64,000 bases of DNA from Leifsonia shinshuensis (GTDB taxonomy: Bacteria; Actinomycetota; Actinomycetes; Actinomycetales; Microbacteriaceae): the NCBI RefSeq assembly GCF_031456835.1, contig NZ_JAVDVK010000001.1, positions 124,001 to 188,000 of the forward strand. The letters run 5' to 3'. A model generated the notes under the pieces. It had not been told where the DNA came from. It did no database searches and worked only from the letters and a program-made list of their open reading frames with translations. This document shows, piece after piece, positions 61,521 through 64,000 of this stretch. The position numbers were made by a program, and so were the translations under genes. The first letter of the stretch is position 1, and every line of letters begins with the position of its first letter.

Positions 61521-61603
61521 TCCACAGCCACGGCCCGCGACCGGTTCTCCACAGATTCGCTCCCCGAGCGCCGCGCCAGCCGCGCCCCCGCGAGGCTGGA
61601 CCC

Positions 61604-62431
61604 ATGATCGACGAACACCTCCTCCAGCGCCTCGGCGGAATCGCCACCACCCACCAGTTGCGAGCCGCCGGCGCCTCCTCTCCGGAGCTCACCGCCGCGG
61701 TCGCCGACGGCCGGCTTCATCGCCTCCGCAAGGGCATCTACGTCGCACCGTCGGCGCCGCCGCTGGCGGTGGCGGCCGTCACCGCGCGCGGGCGGCTCTC
61801 CTGCGTCTCGGCGGCCCGCACCTACGGTCTCTGGTCGGGCACCGACACCCGGCTGCATCTGCAGCATCCGCCCAACGCCCGGGCCGGCCCGGCCGTCGCG
61901 GCGGTGCGGCATTGGCTGCCGACCGAGCACGACGAGCAGCTGTGGCGGGTGACCTTCGCCGACTGCTTGCGCTCCGTCGCGCGGTGCGCCGACCGGGAGA
62001 CCGCCATCGCGGTCTTCGACACCGCCATCTCAGCGGGGCTGACGACGCCGCTCGCGATTCCCCGCATCCTGGAGAGACAGCCGGCGCGGGTGACGAGTCT
62101 CGCCGCGCTCGCGCGACCGGGTTCCGAGTCCGGCGTGGAGTCGCTTGTCCGACAACGGCTGCACGCTCTCGGCCACCTCGTCGAACAGCAGGTGCACGTT
62201 GCCGGAGTCGGCCGCGTCGACATGCGCGTCGACGGCGTGCTCTTCCTCGAGATCGACGGTTTCGCGTTCCACAGCGACCGGCAGTCGTTCGAACGGGACC
62301 GGGCTCGGGATGCGGTGCTCGCGCGCCAGGGCTCCGCCCGGCTCCGCGTCTCGGCCGCCCAGGTCATGGAGGACTGGCCGACAGTGCTCGCGTCCATCCG
62401 TTCCCTGCTCCGACCGGCTGCGCTACCGTGA
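61604..62431 (+). CDS. AbiEi-type winged-helix + DUF559 nuclease-fold protein
   Basis: This 275-residue protein has an N-terminal AbiEi antitoxin-like winged helix (about 5-50: GGIATTHQLRAAGASSPELTAAVADGRLHRLRKGIYV). A C-terminal DUF559 domain (about 175-265) shows a PD-(D/E)xK/Vsr-like core: VDMRVDGVLFLEIDGFAFH and RDRARDAVLARQG. No toxin gene (AbiEii) adjoins it, so it is not a usual AbiE pair. The fusion is frequent in actinobacteria with unknown role. A diverged copy of the 109-bp element and one DnaA-box-like TTCTCCACA (61545-61553) lie upstream. Confidence 0.78.
   Translation: MIDEHLLQRLGGIATTHQLRAAGASSPELTAAVADGRLHRLRKGIYVAPSAPPLAVAAVTARGRLSCVSAARTYGLWSGTDTRLHLQHPPNARAGPAVAAVRHWLPTEHDEQLWRVTFADCLRSVARCADRETAIAVFDTAISAGLTTPLAIPRILERQPARVTSLAALARPGSESGVESLVRQRLHALGHLVEQQVHVAGVGRVDMRVDGVLFLEIDGFAFHSDRQSFERDRARDAVLARQGSARLRVSAAQVMEDWPTVLASIRSLLRPAALP
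62424..62429 (+). promoter_or_regulatory. -10 element of a leaderless promoter
   Basis: TACCGT lies six bases before the ATG at 62436. It is inside the last codons of the AbiEi-DUF559 gene. Confidence 0.45.
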
Positions 62432-62435
62432 CGGG

Positions 62436-62624
62436 ATGCCGACCCTTCCGGAACGCATCGTCAACGCCTCGTGCGCGACGGCTCCGCCGAGCGGGCAGGA
62501 GTGCAACGACACGGTCGCGCTGACGGTGGCTGTGCCCTGGTGGGTGACCCTGCTGGTGTTCGCCGCTGGGCTGCTGATCGTGGCGGTGGCGGTGTACTTC
62601 GGCACGCGCAGCCCGAAGAACTGA
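62436..62624 (+). CDS. small single-pass membrane protein, 62 aa
   Basis: A 62-residue protein with an extracytoplasmic-looking N-terminus containing two Cys (NASCATAPPSGQECN) and one membrane helix (about 33-56: VPWWVTLLVFAAGLLIVAVAVYF). It ends in GTRSPKN. No family was recognised. It starts five bases after the previous stop. Confidence 0.55.
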   Translation: MPTLPERIVNASCATAPPSGQECNDTVALTVAVPWWVTLLVFAAGLLIVAVAVYFGTRSPKN

Positions 62625-62756
62625 ACAGCGGTCCCCGCTCCCATCCGCGTGCAGCGGCACTCGGCGAACTCACAGGAACACCGGGACCATCCCGGGCCTG
62701 ACCGGTGTTCCACCTACTGACGGCGTCGCAGCCAGCGCGCCGCACGAGGAGGAAAC

Positions 62757-63203
<447 letters not shown>

Positions 63204-63227
63204 CGACCCGAACGAAGGAGTAACACC

Positions 63228-63737
63228 ATGACGCAGAAGGCCATCCTCGCAGGAGGCTGTTTCTGGGGTATGCAGGACCTCATCCGCAAGCTCCCCGGCG
63301 TGGTGAGCACGCGCGTGGGCTACACCGGCGGAGACGTCCCCAACGCCACCTACCGCAACCACGGCACCCACGCCGAGGCCATCGAGATCGAGTACGACCC
63401 GGAGCGCACCAGCTACCGCGACCTGCTCGAGTTCTTCTTCCAGATCCACGACCCGTCGACCAAGAACCGGCAGGGCAACGACATCGGCACCAGCTACCGC
63501 TCCGCGATCTTCTACGCGGACGACGAGCAGCGCCGCGTCGCCGAGGACACCATCGCCGACGTCGACGCCTCGGGTCTCTGGCCCGGCAAGGTGGTCACCG
63601 AGGTGTCCGCGGCCGGCCCGTTCTGGGAGGCCGAGCCGGAGCACCAGGACTACCTCGAGCGCATCCCGTGGGGCTACACCTGCCACTTCGTGCGCCCGGG
63701 CTGGAAGCTCCCGAAGCGCGAGACCGCCGCGAGCTGA
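63228..63737 (+). CDS. msrA: peptide-methionine (S)-S-oxide reductase
   Basis: This 169-residue protein has the MsrA catalytic motif GGCFWG (Cys11) and the block [28 protein letters not shown], plus the resolving C-terminal Cys in [10 protein letters not shown]. It lies directly downstream of msrB, so both are expressed together, probably against oxidative stress. Confidence 0.92.
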   Translation: MTQKAILAGGCFWGMQDLIRKLPGVVSTRVGYTGGDVPNATYRNHGTHAEAIEIEYDPERTSYRDLLEFFFQIHDPSTKNRQGNDIGTSYRSAIFYADDEQRRVAEDTIADVDASGLWPGKVVTEVSAAGPFWEAEPEHQDYLERIPWGYTCHFVRPGWKLPKRETAAS

Positions 63738-63784
63738 CCCGAGCGGCCGAGTCGCGAGGCCGTCGAGCCGCCGAGCCGCCGAAC

Positions 63785-63809
63785 CGCGGGGCCGTAACCG
63801 GGCCCCGCG
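63785..63809. terminator. hairpin downstream of msrA
   Basis: CGCGGGGCC (63785-63793) and GGCCCCGCG (63801-63809) form a perfect 9-base stem, extended by flanking GAAC/GTTC. No T-tract. A second, partial copy of the arm (GGCCCCGCGG) follows at about 63832. Confidence 0.5.
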
Positions 63810-63897
63810 AGTTCGGCGGCGCGACAGAGCGGCCCCGCGGGCTCGGCGGTGAGACGCCGTCGCCCCGCCGACATCGTCGCGCGTCACCAGGGTTTGC

Positions 63898-63903
63898 CAT
63901 ACT
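63898..63903 (+). promoter_or_regulatory. -10 element of a probable leaderless promoter
   Basis: CATACT lies seven bases before the GTG at 63911. Confidence 0.4.
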
Positions 63904-63910
63904 GAGCCCC

Positions 63911-64000
63911 GTGAGCAGCGACAGCGCGGTGGTCGTCCGCGGCCTGGCCAAGTCCTACGGGGCGGTCAGCGCCGTGCGCGGCGTCGACTTCGACATCGCG
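63911..64000 (+). CDS. ABC transporter ATP-binding protein, first 30 codons
   Basis: The GTG at 63911 opens a frame reaching the window edge: VVVRGLAKSYGAVSAVRGVDFDIA. This is the A-loop and first strand of an ABC ATPase (Tyr of the A-loop in KSYGAV). Walker A lies beyond the window, so the substrate cannot be told. Confidence 0.75.
   Translation, partial: MSSDSAVVVRGLAKSYGAVSAVRGVDFDIA

Noticed and set aside
61545..61553. DnaA box TTCTCCACA as part of an origin
   Set aside because: It is a single imperfect match without a cluster, dnaA/dnaN or an AT-rich unwinding region.
61604..62431. Complete AbiE toxin-antitoxin system
   Set aside because: Only the AbiEi-like N-terminal domain is present; no AbiEii nucleotidyltransferase gene lies before or after it.

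Overview
The window is about 64 kb of very GC-rich chromosomal DNA with dense, short-gapped genes and many GTG starts. Neighbouring genes often overlap by four bases (ATGA or GTGA), and many start codons lie 6-8 bases downstream of a TAnnnT -10 hexamer, the arrangement of leaderless mRNAs. Together with an IdeR-type iron box, an HspR-type HAIR element, a LigD-type polymerase, UdgX and a PASTA-bearing penicillin-binding protein, this points to an actinobacterium. The closest fit is probably Microbacteriaceae (Leifsonia-like); the genus is an inference from gene content. No rRNA, tRNA, CRISPR array, phage or complete insertion sequence was recognised.

Layout. 1-5 kb: the start of a DUF4062/NTPase gene, a small membrane protein, an F420/NADP-type reductase and a tightly coupled four-gene envelope operon (two coiled-coil proteins, a four-helix membrane protein, an OmpA-type lipoprotein). 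5-15 kb: a lone ABC ATPase, an alpha/beta hydrolase, a DUF2252 protein, a HerA-like ATPase, an AI-2E-family permease, and an operon of a toroid-fold protein, a histidine phosphatase and NAD(P)H-hydrate dehydratase. 15-22 kb: an XRE regulator/SDR divergon with a palindromic operator, a DUF998 protein, a GH15 glucosidase/trehalase, and an Lrp/DUF2000 divergon. 22-29 kb: a HAIR-controlled Clp unfoldase, an orphan HsdR-like nuclease and a class A penicillin-binding protein.

28-41 kb: a coupled operon of MutT, zinc dehydrogenase, HD hydrolase and a protein of the '3-methyladenine DNA glycosylase' family; several small membrane or hypothetical genes; a lipase-maturation-factor homologue; then a repair cluster (EEP nuclease, LigD-type polymerase, UdgX, ATP-dependent DNA ligase). 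A gene-free stretch of about 0.7 kb inside that cluster holds four copies of a 109-110 bp repeat. A fifth, diverged copy with exactly the same internal spacing lies 22 kb away, upstream of an AbiEi-DUF559 gene. This repeat family is the most novel feature of the window. 41-50 kb: an iron-regulated SIP-domain gene, a disulfide reductase operon, enoyl-CoA hydratase, and an arginase-like/PspA/TPM stress operon.

50-57 kb: a carbohydrate uptake operon (ROK regulator, binding protein, two permeases, GH4 glycosidase, BadF-type kinase) without its own ATPase, plus a large REP-like palindrome. 57-64 kb: a lipoprotein, an SDR, an MscS channel with a coupled downstream gene, a hydrolase, the AbiEi-DUF559 gene, a small membrane protein, MsrB-MsrA, and the first 30 codons of an ABC ATPase that leaves the window.
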